Shown: in pieces, positions 1-11,562 of the stretch
How the letters are laid out: each line of letters begins with the position of its first letter
How positions within the stretch are numbered: the first letter of the stretch is position 1
Assembly (NCBI GenBank): GCA_019914995.1
Contig: CM034137.1
Coordinates: forward strand, 3,782,001 to 3,846,000
From: Acanthochlamys bracteata
Lineage: Eukaryota; Streptophyta; Magnoliopsida; Pandanales; Velloziaceae
DNA length: 64,000 nucleotides
Direction of reading: 5' to 3'
Notes under the pieces: generated by a model
Database searches by the model: none
Seen by the model: the letters and a program-made list of their open reading frames with translations, nothing else
What the model was told of the DNA's origin: nothing
Translations under genes and position numbers: made by a program

Positions 1-839
1 AGTTGATGCCATCTACTTAACCTCTATCTGAGGTTCAGATGACAAAAAAATCAAAGCACATGGTTAGTTCCATACATTTGAAAAAAAGAATCACCATAAT
101 ATATTAAAAATACATCCCAGTTACGATATGTATTCTTAAGATGAAAGAAGTTACACTACATGCTTTACTAGACTTTAGGACAAAGGCTAGTTTACTATAA
201 GAAAATTTTATTCATTTACAATATCTGTAGATGTCGGATAAATCAGGAATAATAACAGGTTCTTACAAGAAAATAAATCCCTATAACACATAAAGTACAA
301 AACTTAACAATTCTCATACCTAACAACATGGCAATACAAATTGTATGATTTTCAGTTTGCCTTAATACCACGAAAATTTGAAACGATTGCATTTTAGGAT
401 GGATAATCTACAATATCTTACTCCATTTAACAAACATTAGTTTGAGATTGATGAAGCACAGGTACCACGTCTACCACTTCCTACTCATATATCATTTAAC
501 TATAACCCGGTAGCGCGTGTGGTGAAAAGAAAGATGTTACATTAGTAGAATATATTAGAGTATCTTAAGACAAAGTTTACACTTATAATATAAAACTTCA
601 GCAAATTTAATTACTTTATACAACATGTTGGAGCTATTATATTCAGATGATTCATTAAAATGGCTCGAAAAAGCTCCAAAATAGTGCAAAATGAAATTAA
701 TAAAGCAATATAGAGAAAGCAAAATATGTGTTAATAGTATTATGGTTTCATCCTCTAATAAAACAGAATTTGCAACACAAATTTAGGATCTACTAAACTT
801 GAGACTTACACAAAGAAGTTCGTGTCCTCATTCTTCCCC
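1..839. other. AT-rich sequence without recognisable gene
   Basis: No reading frame of useful length and no domain that I recognise. The stretch leads into the pararetrovirus relic that begins near 840 and could be its eroded upstream part, but nothing in the sequence shows this. Confidence 0.5.
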
Positions 840-2460
840 ACAATTTCTTATTAGAACTCATGGAGATATAAAAAAGGGAAAACTAGATTAGTAATAAACT
901 ACAGAAAGCTTAACAACTACACAAAGTTTGAGGAATATTTTACCCCATTTGCTAAATATTTGATTAAACAAATACATTGAGCCAAATACTATAGCAAGTT
1001 TTCTGCTAAATCTTGCTTCTAACAAATAAAACTCGAGGATAACACCTCTACTGAGTAACAACATCTAGTTGTCAACAAGGAAACTTTGAATGGCTAGTAA
1101 TGCTATTTGGATTAAAAAATGTGATTTGAATATTCCAAAAATGTATGAATTCTATATTCGGGCCTAGCTAAAAAAACAGGCCTACGGTCCGGTCAAATGG
1201 AACAGGGCTTGGCTCGCCTGGTCCGTCAATAGTAGTAGGACCGGACTAACCCGGCTAGATCCAATAAGCAAAATTGGACCAATATTATCGGCTCGCCAAT
1301 CGGCCCACCCGCCTGGTCACTGTACGCGTTGACTAGGTCAACTTCTAATAAACAAATATTTTTAATAATAAAAAAATAAATTTTAATGATTATTTTTTTA
1401 ATAATAAAAAATATGTAATATTTTTATCTTAATAATAACATTTAAAATTATTTTTTAATTACTATTTATTTATTATATAAAATAACAAATAAGTCGAATA
1501 AACGGTTCGGCAAGATCATGAAAAATGAAAACGGTCTAGGTCGGTCCGGCCAATTAATTTGTTTTGCCCGGGCTTGCCCAAATTTGCACCTTTAACTATC
1601 TATAGTTGTTTATATAGATGATATTCTTGTGTTCTCAAACTCATCTGAAGAACGCAAATCATACCTACTCATAGTGCTAGCAATTACTACTTCAAAAAGG
1701 GATAATCTAAAGTCTTAAGAAAATCAGATTATTCAAACTGAAATCGATTACGTATGAAAATAGATCAAAATCGGAGAGTAGAATTCCAACAATATATATA
1801 CACATAAATAAAGGAATTCCAAATACCTTCAGAAGTATGAAGGATCCTCAAAATTTTTTTACTATGGAAAGAAGTTTATATTAAATTTGTTTGCCAGAAT
1901 ACAACATCTTCAGGAACAACTCACAGAAGAGCAAGTTAAATATAAGCTCTTACCAGGAGATTAGCCAAGGAGATTGAATATAGAATTACAGTTAAACTAG
2001 GTATAGAGGAAAAAGGAAGAAATATCAAAAAGATGTTTTATGTTCTTTTTGATAAAGAGCCAATTACACTTCAAACTAATGCCTCAGCCAATTTCTAGAT
2101 AGGAGTATTAATTGCCAAACATGAAGACACTATTACTTACACATCTATGAAATTTAAGTAAACATATGCCACGTATGATAAAGAATTGCTTGCTATAAAA
2201 TTAGCAATCAAGAGCTTGAAAAAGTATCTTTTGAATAGATACTTTGTCATTGAAATAGACAACGATTGTTGTAAAATTCCTCAAAACTAAACCTTAAATA
2301 ATCCTAAGAAAAATCTTTGAAGAATTCGAGTCGCTATATATTTAGAAATATTACTTACGATGTCAAATACATTCCTAATAAACTAATACAATTGCTGATC
2401 TTCTTTCTAGGATATGAGTATTAGCTAGGAGTTAAACAAATTCTTGAAGGAAATTAAATG
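840..2460 (+). mobile_element. Endogenous caulimovirid (pararetrovirus) relic: reverse transcriptase and RNase H
   Basis: Fossil of an integrated plant pararetrovirus (Caulimoviridae). Recognisable blocks in order are an RT fingers-palm block (RLVINYRKLNN type, followed by a FxxK..F..IKLE-like stretch), the catalytic YIDDILVFS block near 1.61 kb, and an RNase H block near 2.07-2.26 kb with TNAS, YDKELLAIK and a LLSR-type end near 2.40 kb. The wording of the RT blocks resembles caulimovirid more than Gypsy polymerases; the genus is not resolved. No LTR was seen at either side, as expected for this family. It is broken many times (a dozen or more) and looks old. A GC-rich insertion separates the first RT block from the YIDD block. 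Confidence 0.65.
1157..1597. mobile_element. Insertion inside the pararetrovirus RT, probably a non-autonomous DNA transposon
   Basis: About 440 bp separate two RT blocks that are normally adjacent. The insert has GC-rich ends full of CCGG, GGCC and CGGGC words around an AT-rich core of about 170 bp. Such composition is typical of small hAT-like non-autonomous elements in plants. Terminal inverted repeats are not clean and no target-site duplication is certain, so the class is a guess and the ends are good to about 10 bp. Confidence 0.4.
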
Positions 2461-2894
2461 CGAAAGTGAGTGCAAGCAAGTTTGCTTGGAAAAGGCTAAA
2501 GAAACTTCCAATGAAACAACATCAATTTCCACAGGGGTAACACCAATTTCCATAGGAGCAAATGCTAAAGTGGTTTAACAAAACCAACAAGTGACCCAAT
2601 AGGTCAAAAAGCCTAACATGCGAAGACATCCTAACAAAAGAATAAAGTAGTAATCACTATCGAAACTAGAAGATCTTTTGCCACCACTATATTTGTACAA
2701 TTTGAAGCTGAAGAAAACTATGAGAGAGGCTTACGACAAAATCAATGGATGCTTTAGGGCTACCCAATATGCTAAGCACAATGCTGCAAATTTCTTGCTC
2801 ACTTAGCTAGAAAAGATCTTCTCAGAAATGATAAAGACATGCAAAAAATTAAACCTTAATCACAAATCTACAAAAGTATTCTCAATAATCATGT
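2461..2894. other. Unassigned stretch between the pararetrovirus relic and Copia relic A
   Basis: Contains short plus-strand coding-like pieces but no motif that I can place. It may be the 3' part of the pararetrovirus copy or an eroded Copia gag. Confidence 0.35.
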
Positions 2895-5800
2895 CAGAAG
2901 CTCTTGAACAATTATAATACTTGGTGGATTGATTCCGGCTTTATCACTCATGTCTCAAATATGATGTATGGATTCATTATTACCCGAATCATAAACTCAA
3001 ATGAGAAACTCATTTTCATGAGGAATCGATTTAAAGTTTCTGTTGAAGCTATAACAACTTATCGTTTGATTTTAGACAACGTATATCAGTTGGATTTATT
3101 TGAAACACTTTATGTACATTCTGCTTTCCAAAAGTTAATATCTTTATTAAAACTTGACATGTATAGATACACTTATAATTTTGGAAGAATATCTTTTGTT
3201 TGTTTAAACAAAACCATATTGTTGGTTCTTGTGCCTATTTGATGTGTTATACAAATTGAAACTTGATAACTCTTTTATTGAAGCACTTTTCACCATGCAT
3301 CATGATGGTGGCGCTAAAAGTGGTTTAGTGAATGACGTTCAGCTTATTTGTGACGTAAACATTTAAGCCACATATCTAAATCAAGGTTAGAAAAATTGGT
3401 AAAAACTAAAATCCTTCTAAGCTTGAATTTATCGATATTGGTATGTGCGCGGATTGTAATAAATAAAAATAAATCAACTACACAAAGAGAGCCACAAGAA
3501 GCACATAGTTTTGTGAGATTATAAACATTGACATTTGTGGACTATTTGATTTTTCATATTTTAGTGAAAAAAATATTTTTCCATCGTTATTGATGATTTC
3601 ATGTTGTGGCTATGTCTATCTGTTACATGAAAATTTGCATATAATAAATACCTTAGAGAAATCTATTATTGAAGTTGAGAGATAGTTAGACAGAAAAGTG
3701 AAATTATCAGATTTGAGAGAGGTGATGAATATTGTATGAAAAATATGATGAAAAGACAATCTTCAGGTTCATTTGCTAAAATTTTAAAAGATATTGCACA
3801 TTTGCTCAATACACAATGCTAGTTACGCAAAACAAAATAGTGTCGCAGAATGGCGTCATCGTACTTTAATGAATATGGGTAGAATTATGTTAAGTAATTT
3901 TATCTCTATCCAAATCATTGTGGATGTATACTTCAAAGACTGTCATCTATTTACTAAATAGTATTTCTTATAATGCAGTTCTAAATACTCTTTTTGAACT
4001 GTGGAGAGGAAGAAAATCTAGTGAAAGCATCTGCATGTATGGGATTGTCGGCAAAAGTAAAATTTTATAATCTATATGAAAACAAATTAGACAAAAGAAT
4101 AATCAGTGGTTTTTTCATTGGTTATCCAGAAAATTCAAAAGAGTATGATTTTATTGTTCTTACCATAGTAAGAGAATTGTTGAAATTAGAAATATTATGT
4201 TCATTGAAAATGGTGAAGTTAGTGAGAGTGGATAGCCATGTAAAGTAACAATTCAAGAGGTTGGGTATAACTTCATTTATATTCAACCTCTTATAAAATT
4301 ATTGTTCGTACAGCATTGGAACAGTTTAACAGCTTAAAATAATAATAAATGAATTATACTCCTCATTTTGACATTAATGTAGATGAACTTATAGTAAATA
4401 AGTCATAAGAAATAGCATTAAAAAAATCTCACAGTCAAAAAATAGTCATTATTTGGAATAATTATGTGGTTTATTTATAAGAGTCAGATTTTTATTTAGG
4501 CATACATGATGATCCATTTTAATTTTCACAAGCCATTAAAGTTCTAATTGTTCTAAATGGATAGATGTCATAAAAGATGAGCTGAAATCTATTGAGCATA
4601 ATGAAGTATGATAACTTATTGAATTGCCAAAATGACATAAATATATTGGGTGCAAATAATTTTGAAGTCCAAACATGAATCAAATGGAAATATCGAACAT
4701 ATAAAGCTAAACTTGTTATTAAAAGTTTCAAAAAATAACATTGACTATAATGGAACATTTTCTCCAGTTTTGGAAAAGACTCATTTAGAATCATCATGAC
4801 GTTAGTAGCTCATTATGATTTAGATTTGCATCAAATGGATGTGAAGACTGGCTTTCTAAATCAGAATTTAGATGAAAAAGTATATATTTATCAATCAAAA
4901 GTTTCTTGGTTGAAAGAAAAGAGGTGTGTAGACTTAAGAAATCAATATACGGATTTAAACAACATTCTCGACAATGTTCTTTTGAATTTAATGATAGTAT
5001 CACTTCCTTTGGATTTAAAGAAAGCATTGTTGATCGATGTATATCTAAACGTCAGTAGGAGCAAGACTATATTTCTAATCATATATGTTGATGATATTTT
5101 ACTTACAACAAATGATCTTTGTCTATTACATGAGACTAACAAACTTTTTATAAAAACTTTGATGTGAAAGATATGTGAGATGCAACTTATGTCATCGAGA
5201 TTGATATTTCTCTAAATTGATCATAAGGATTGTTAGAGTTATTTAATAAAAGTATATGTTAATGAAGTTTTGGAGAGATTTGGAATGAAAATGTGCTTAA
5301 TAAGTGTTGTTCCAATTTAAAAAGGTGATAAATTCAGTCTTTTATAATGTCCCAAGAATAAAATTTTTTGTACATCTCTTGTTGGGAGTTTAAGGTATGG
5401 ACAGATTTGTACTATATCCGATATCAGTTTTGCGGTCAGAATGCTATATGTCGATGTCAACGTAATTTAGGGCATAATCGTTGTGCAAAAAAGTATTAAG
5501 ATACTTATAGGAAACAAAAAATTATATACTCATTTACAAAATCTCTGACAATTTGGAGGTTGGTTATATACTCACTTACAAAAAGTCGGACAATTTGGAA
5601 GTTGTCGGATTTTTAGATTCAGATTTTACTGAAGGTGTTGATAATAAAAAATTCATATTCCGATACGTGTTCCATTTAGTTGTAGGAGCAATATCATAAA
5701 AAAGTGCGAAATAGTCTATCATTACTACTTCCATTATGGAAGCTGAATTTATGGTATGTTTTGAGGCCACAATTAAACCTAATTAGGTTCAAAATTTTAT

Positions 5801-6140
5801 TTCCGAACTTAGCGTTGTAGACAGTATTACCAAGCAGCTAAAAATTTATTATGATAATTCTGCATCAGTCTATTTCTCTAAAAATGACAAGTATTTTAAG
5901 AGTGCTAAATATATGGAATTGAAATATCCTACCGTTAGAAAAAAACTTTAGAAATAGTGTCAATTGAGCATATTAACACAAATCTTATAATTACAAATCC
6001 ATTAAAGGATTGCCTCCAAAGAAATATACTAAGCATGTCGAAGGAATGGGTATTATTGAAAACTTTTAACGTTTATTTATTTGACACTACAGCTCGTTTA
6101 TGTATTATTTCTATTATATTGTATTTCTGTTGGTATATAT
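2895..6140 (+). mobile_element. Ty1/Copia relic A (pol only)
   Basis: Plus-strand fossil in Copia order. A pre-protease/GAG-like block near 2.9-3.2 kb carries the WWIDSG and VEAITTYRLIL motifs. Integrase-like pieces follow near 3.5-4.2 kb, the RT block near 4.7-5.15 kb with HQMDVKTGFLN and YVDDILL, and RNase H-like pieces up to about 6.1 kb. No LTR was recognised at either end and gag is absent or unrecognisable. Broken many times; clearly old. Its wording is very close to relic B at 38.9-43.3 kb, so both belong to one Copia family. Confidence 0.75.
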
Positions 6141-6265
6141 ATGAATAGATTATGTGAAGGCTAATAATATTTGTTTTTTATAAAGACATTATGCGGACTA
6201 GCCAATAATAATGGTCTCAAATATGAGAAAATGGTCGTAGAAGCCTTTAGCGATAAGCAAAAAAC

Positions 6266-7903
6266 TGTTAGGTGGCCAGTGAGCTCACTAGTAGCTGACT
6301 AGTGAGCTACATAGCTCAATGGTCTGTCAGTGAGCTACCAAAGCTCAATCAGTTATAAAAAAAATTAAATTTTTTAAGTTGCATTGTAGAAAAAATATTT
6401 TATGTTGGAAATTCCAAGTATTTTAATGATAATTCATATTTGAAGATCATTGTTAAGATATGAACATGTGCAAACTGGATTTGAATACCATATGAAGCTG
6501 GACAGGAATCATACAGAAGGCTTAGTGTTAACACTTTGATAACATACCAACTTCGAACAAGCATATCTTTTACTCATGGCACCAAATTAAGATCTCTTAA
6601 TAACATTTGAAAGATTGCTTGACATAGAGTAAATGGAGACCAAGAGGATGAAATTCCATTGGGTATCGAAGATAGAGAAATTCTGTAAAGTTCGCTAGTC
6701 ACACTGCCCAACATCCTTGAATCAAATGGATAGCACATTGACACGTCAAATTGCAAATGTTATATCTCTCAACTTAGATGTAATTTTGGAGATAATATTT
6801 TTTCTATGGATAGGAGACATCTTGAAGTTTCTACAGAACAAAATTCAGCTTATTCCATGAAGAAACTAATCCTACATAAATCGAAGAAGCTCACTATTTT
6901 GAACATGCTATTTCTGGATGCACCTGAGTGAACCCGATCTGGACCGCAACTTGCAAATTAAATATCTCTCAGCTCGAACCATATTTTGGAGATCCGATTT
7001 TTTCTACTGAAATTTGACTCATAGATCTATCTATAATCCAAACTTGAGGCAATAACATCTGCTAACGAAGTATAGAAAATTCTTCAAAATGATCGGATAG
7101 ATTGCATTCTAAACTGAACTGAACCATGTAGCTATGAGTACGCCTGAATTATTTTTGGTTCCCTACTCGTGCCAAATAGTTGTAGCTAATTTCAAAAGAG
7201 GCTAAATCAATCAAGATATTAGGAGATATCAAGAAAATCTATAAAGTTAGAAAGAATCCATCATACATACATCTCCTACCCGATCTAATTCAAACACTCA
7301 TATATTGGCTATCCGTTTAAATTTTAATATGATCTTTATATGCAAATTGGAGACGACATCTGGAGATTATTTCTATGGAAATAAAACATATTGATTGTTA
7401 GAAAAAATCTGCCGCAAAATTCGGATGACATGTCAGCAGAAATCTTATGAAGCACTTGGACCGTTGGATTGTTTTGAGGCATCATATAACGTCTAATTCC
7501 TAGGCTTGTTGGAGTTGTCCTTGTGAGAAGACTCGGTTGAGGCAGAGGTGTTTTGTGAAGCACAAAGTCTCGGTTGATTATATGTTGGCTCAATGTTACT
7601 GGATTTCACTTGTGATGTCAAGTGACATGGACATAGATACCACGGTACCGAACCACGTAAAAATGCTCGATGTGCTGACTGGTATGTAATTCTTAGCATT
7701 TTGGATTAGCTTGTTTAAATTTTATTATGCTAACTCTTCGGTGAAGGATACGGTTAACGTTCAGTCACTCGTCAGTAATCTTTCAGTCAATTGACAGCTA
7801 CTGTTCAGTGACTACTTTTTGAACAGTGAAATGTTTCGATTTAATTTTGTCATAACTCACTTCACCACCTTCTTAAATTGATATTCCGCAGGTTTTTCTT
7901 ACA
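6266..7903 (+). repeat. Putative 5' LTR of the Sirevirus-like element
   Basis: Begins TGTTAGGTGG and ends TTCTTACA directly before a primer binding site. The length of about 1.64 kb fits the group. The right end is well placed by the primer binding site. The left end rests only on the TG start and on the end of Copia-A-like sequence, because no second LTR copy is available for comparison. No gene is visible within it. Confidence 0.45.
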
Positions 7904-7905
7904 AT

Positions 7906-7918
7906 TAGTATCAGAGCA
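7906..7918 (+). other. Primer binding site of the Sirevirus-like element
   Basis: The sequence AGTATCAGAGC lies 2-3 bases after the LTR end. It is one base away from the usual Copia site TGGTATCAGAGC, which is complementary to the 3' end of initiator Met-tRNA. Confidence 0.75.
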
Positions 7919-7963
7919 AGCCTCTATTACATAGGGCTAACCGATTAGAGAAAAAGATCAATA

Positions 7964-8993
7964 TGGCAAGCATGGACATCGTTCCAACCGAAAAAAGATT
8001 GTCAAACCGAAGACCACATTTTGATGGGTTGAACTGTGGCTATTGGAATACTAAGATGACTATCTTTATCTAAACGCAAGATTTCACATTGTGGACAATC
8101 ATTAAGAATGGACTAATCATACCTACAAGAATGGATGCGAATGGAATTCCCATGCCTAAGCAAAATTTTGAATTCACGGACGACAACAAGAAGACATCTC
8201 TATGAATGCCTGTTCTATTAACTTACTTTATTGTGCTTTAAATTCTAGTGAATTTAACCGTGTTTGGTCATGTAGCACAGCAAAGAAAATTTGGGACAAG
8301 TTGGAAGTCACACACGAAAGAACCACTCAAGTGAAGGAGACTCGTGTCAACCTTCTCATATATGACTATGAAAACTTCAAAATAGAAAAGGGAGAATCTA
8401 TCACTCGAATGTTTACTCATTTCGCTAACATTTTTTATTATTTGAAAAATCTTGGTAAGCATCTTCGGAACTAGAACTTGAAGTGGAAGATCATGCGTAC
8501 GGTACTTCCTACATATAGCTCCAAGATGGATGCCATCGAAGAGAACCATTACTTCCCCACCATGTCATTGGATGAACTCATTGGCGAACTTATGGCAAAG
8601 GAGCTCTTTTTGAAGAAATCCGAAGAAGCACCTAACTCTCTAACCTTGAGGACAACCGAATAGCAGGTAAGCTCTTCTTATTTCGATGATGGTGATGAAG
8701 ATAACATTGCTATGTTGACTAGGAAATCAAGAGCTACCTAAAAGGAACAAGTGGAAAGACAAATCGAGAAGAAATAAAGCCGATAATGGTCAAGAGAGGA
8801 ATTGCTATCATTGTAAGAAATAAGGACACTACCGTCACGAATGTCCTTTATTGAAGAAAATTAAGAGGATTGATAACAAGAAGAAGAGAGTCATGGCAGC
8901 ATCAAGTGATTATGAGTTAACTTCTTCAAGTGAATCCGAAACTGCAAGCATCTGCTTCATGGCAAATGGTGATTCGGACAATGAGGTGAGTGA
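7964..8993 (+). other. gag region of the Sirevirus-like element (first part)
   Basis: Starts MASMDIVPTEK and continues with a UBN2-type Copia gag core (for example IWDKLEVTHE near 8.29 kb). A CCHC zinc knuckle (CYHCKK..GHYRHEC) lies near 8.81-8.85 kb, followed by the acidic/serine tail MAASSDYELTSSSESE. Gag packages element RNA. The reading is broken in several places and then cut by the Athila insertion at 8994; it resumes after 18294. Confidence 0.7.
8989..8993. repeat. Target-site duplication AGTGA, left copy
   Basis: AGTGA immediately precedes the left Athila LTR and is repeated at 18290-18294 immediately after the right LTR. A 5-bp duplication is the expected length for Ty3/Gypsy integrase. 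Confidence 0.9.
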
Positions 8994-10284
8994 TGATGTA
9001 GATAAAACCAACTAAGAAAAACTCAGCGATTCTATCCTAGTCTATCCCGCAAGTGCACGGTTGTCGTCTACCATATAGCAGATAACGAGTTTGTTCCACA
9101 GAGATTGTTGTTAATTCTAATCCAAATTTTTAGTAACAAAAGTTGTGTTTGTGAAAACGAATCAAAAGTGTACGAGAGCTAAGAACGGAAAGTAACGCAC
9201 GGATCGAGAAAACAAGTATGCAAACAACTGGAGTTTTATAATCCACCACTAATGCCTCTAATTTAATCCTTAAATAAACATGATAATAGATTATGATGAT
9301 TGTGAAGATCTTTTATCTAACACCTTGGTCCAGTTCTTAGATACGATTTCTAATTATGATTTTAACTTTGGTCCAGTATAAAATCACCTATCGTTAGTGA
9401 TATTCTAACTCCTTGTTTAGAAATTACTAACAATGCATTAGGTTCTGCGAAATCATAAATCATGTAATTACATTCACTTTGGTCCAGTAAATATTAACTA
9501 CAATTGTTAATCCTGTAAGTCGTAAATTATGCTCCGATTGGTCCTCGCAAACACAATTAATATAATAATTTAGATATCAAATCCAATGCTAATCATGCAT
9601 GCGAATTTAAAATCTAAACATCTTTTCAAACAAGAATTAACAACTCACATAAAATCAACAATCCATACATCACATAATATTCAAGAAATAAATTAAACTT
9701 ATTAGGGTTTCATCCTAACTCCAGTTTAGAGAAATTAGCCACTCATATTAATACACACAATAATATTGTATGAAAAATAAAACATGAGGAAAAGAGAAGA
9801 AAGCAAATCTGAAGAATTTTTCGTCTCTAATTTGATCTTCCTTCTGTCTTCCGTCGGCTCTCTCTAGGATTTCCGTCGGCCCTTTGTTGCCTCTTCGTTG
9901 GCTCTTCGATGCTCCTTCGATTCACCTCTTTTTATAGTGGAACTTCCTTCCATAAAATTAGGCAAAAGATATATTTAGGATATTCTGATTAGATTTGATG
10001 TAGATTCGTTGCTATATTTGATGCTAAATTTGATGCTAGATTTGATGCTAAATCTTTGATTTGGATTTGATTGGTCAAATGCATCAATGAAGATCGCCGC
10101 TTGATATTTCCTTCCATGATTAGCTCTTTTATTTTATTCCTTCAATAATTTGCTTCTTTATTCACCTATACTTCACAAAATAAAATAAAATAAATTAATT
10201 CATATTGTGAATAGATTTTTAATAAAAATCTAATATTTATTATAATAATAAGATATAATAAATATATCACATTACACATTATCA
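8994..10284 (-). repeat. 3' LTR of the Athila element
   Basis: Plus-strand reading runs from TGATGTAGATAAAACC to CACATTATCA, almost identical to 16998-18289. Being next to the polypurine tract marks it as the 3' LTR of a minus-strand element. Confidence 0.95.
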
Positions 10285-10299
10285 AATACCCCCAAGCTT
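10285..10299 (-). other. Polypurine tract of the Athila element
   Basis: Minus-strand AAGCTTGGGGGTATT directly abuts the 3' LTR. Such a purine run primes plus-strand DNA synthesis in LTR elements. Confidence 0.8.
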
Positions 10300-10789
10300 A
10301 AGTTTTTGCTAGTTCTCGAGCAAAATGATAAGAAAATTATAAATATCATTCTTCACAACTTATTCTCATAATTTTCAATTTTTTCGTATAGCTTGATCAA
10401 CCAAAATCTTTAAAGAATAATGTAAGCATAATATACAAATTAACATCACTTACAAACTTCTTTAATTGCACTATATAATAATCAAATCAACTCAACCTCG
10501 CATTCCAAAACATATGCAACATATTAGAAGGAAGTTTAAAATTTAATGTCCATAAGTATGTTTAGAACTCATCTCCCCACTACACATACAATTCTTAGAG
10601 ATTCACCAAGTTAGTTTAAATATTGTAATGTATGAATTCAAACTTAGAAAGTCGTCAAAATACAAAGTAACCAAGAGCACATTTAACTTCAAGAAGAACA
10701 AGGTATACTCAAGCATTGGCCCAATTTTGCGGTTCTTTTATTTATTTAATCGCTCTTTCTTTACCATTGCACTTTACAATGTATACTCG

Positions 10790-10823
<34 letters not shown>

Positions 10824-11560
10824 CACAAATGCTCTTTCTTTACTCTTGTACTTTTCAAAAACTCTTTATAACTCTCTATCTCAATTATTCCTACAAATTG
10901 AAAACAAAACAAGACAACACAAAAAATATTAAGATCAACTCTAAGCATCGCATTGTATGGTGATAGATGTCATCACTCGCTATAGAGTATGAAATCAAAA
11001 TCCTCTATAAAATGTATTCAATTGCATTGTCTAGAATGACAAGATTTTATCAAATCAATTATATACAGTACTATATCAAAAAAAATGTAGGCTTAGTTAA
11101 TAAGAATATTATACGAACAAACTCAATAAAGATTCTAGTTTCAAAAGCAATAATAGAAAGAGAGTTCAAACTCATTATTGAAAAATGAATGATAGACTAT
11201 CAACCAATGTTTGTGCATAATTTTCTATCTCCCCCCAAGCTTGAATTCGACATTGTCCTCAATGGTGAAAGATAAACATGAACAATATATAAAGCCAAGG
11301 AATATAAAAATTTAGGTGTAGAAAAACTCCCCTAATTTTTAAATGGCGAATCTTTGGTTAACTTCTCCATCAACTGCATCACAGCAACAAATCTTTGCAT
11401 TATAGTGAATCTTCTTTCTTTCCGAATCCTTCAAAAATAATAAACATATCAAATCAAATTAAAATAAAATCCTACAAAATTTAATTGCTACTAGAGATAA
11501 AGGCATTGGGTTGCCTCCCAATAAGCGCTAAATTTAACGTCTTCAGCCAGACGAGAAGTT
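10300..11560. other. Non-coding region between Athila pol and 3' LTR
   Basis: About 1.26 kb of AT-rich sequence including a run of 23 T at about 10801-10823. Many Athila elements carry an envelope-like ORF here; none is recognisable on either strand. Short open frames present look like chance frames. Confidence 0.6.
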
Positions 11561-11562
11561 TG

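Noticed and set aside
6266-7903. Direct match between the putative Sirevirus-like 5' LTR and the solo LTR at 34809-36377
   Set aside because: Both start TGTTAG and contain GTGAGCT words, but their bodies and right ends differ, so they belong to different families.
10628-10963. 111-codon plus-strand frame with a phenylalanine run
   Set aside because: Arises from the T23 tract in the non-coding 3' region of the Athila element.
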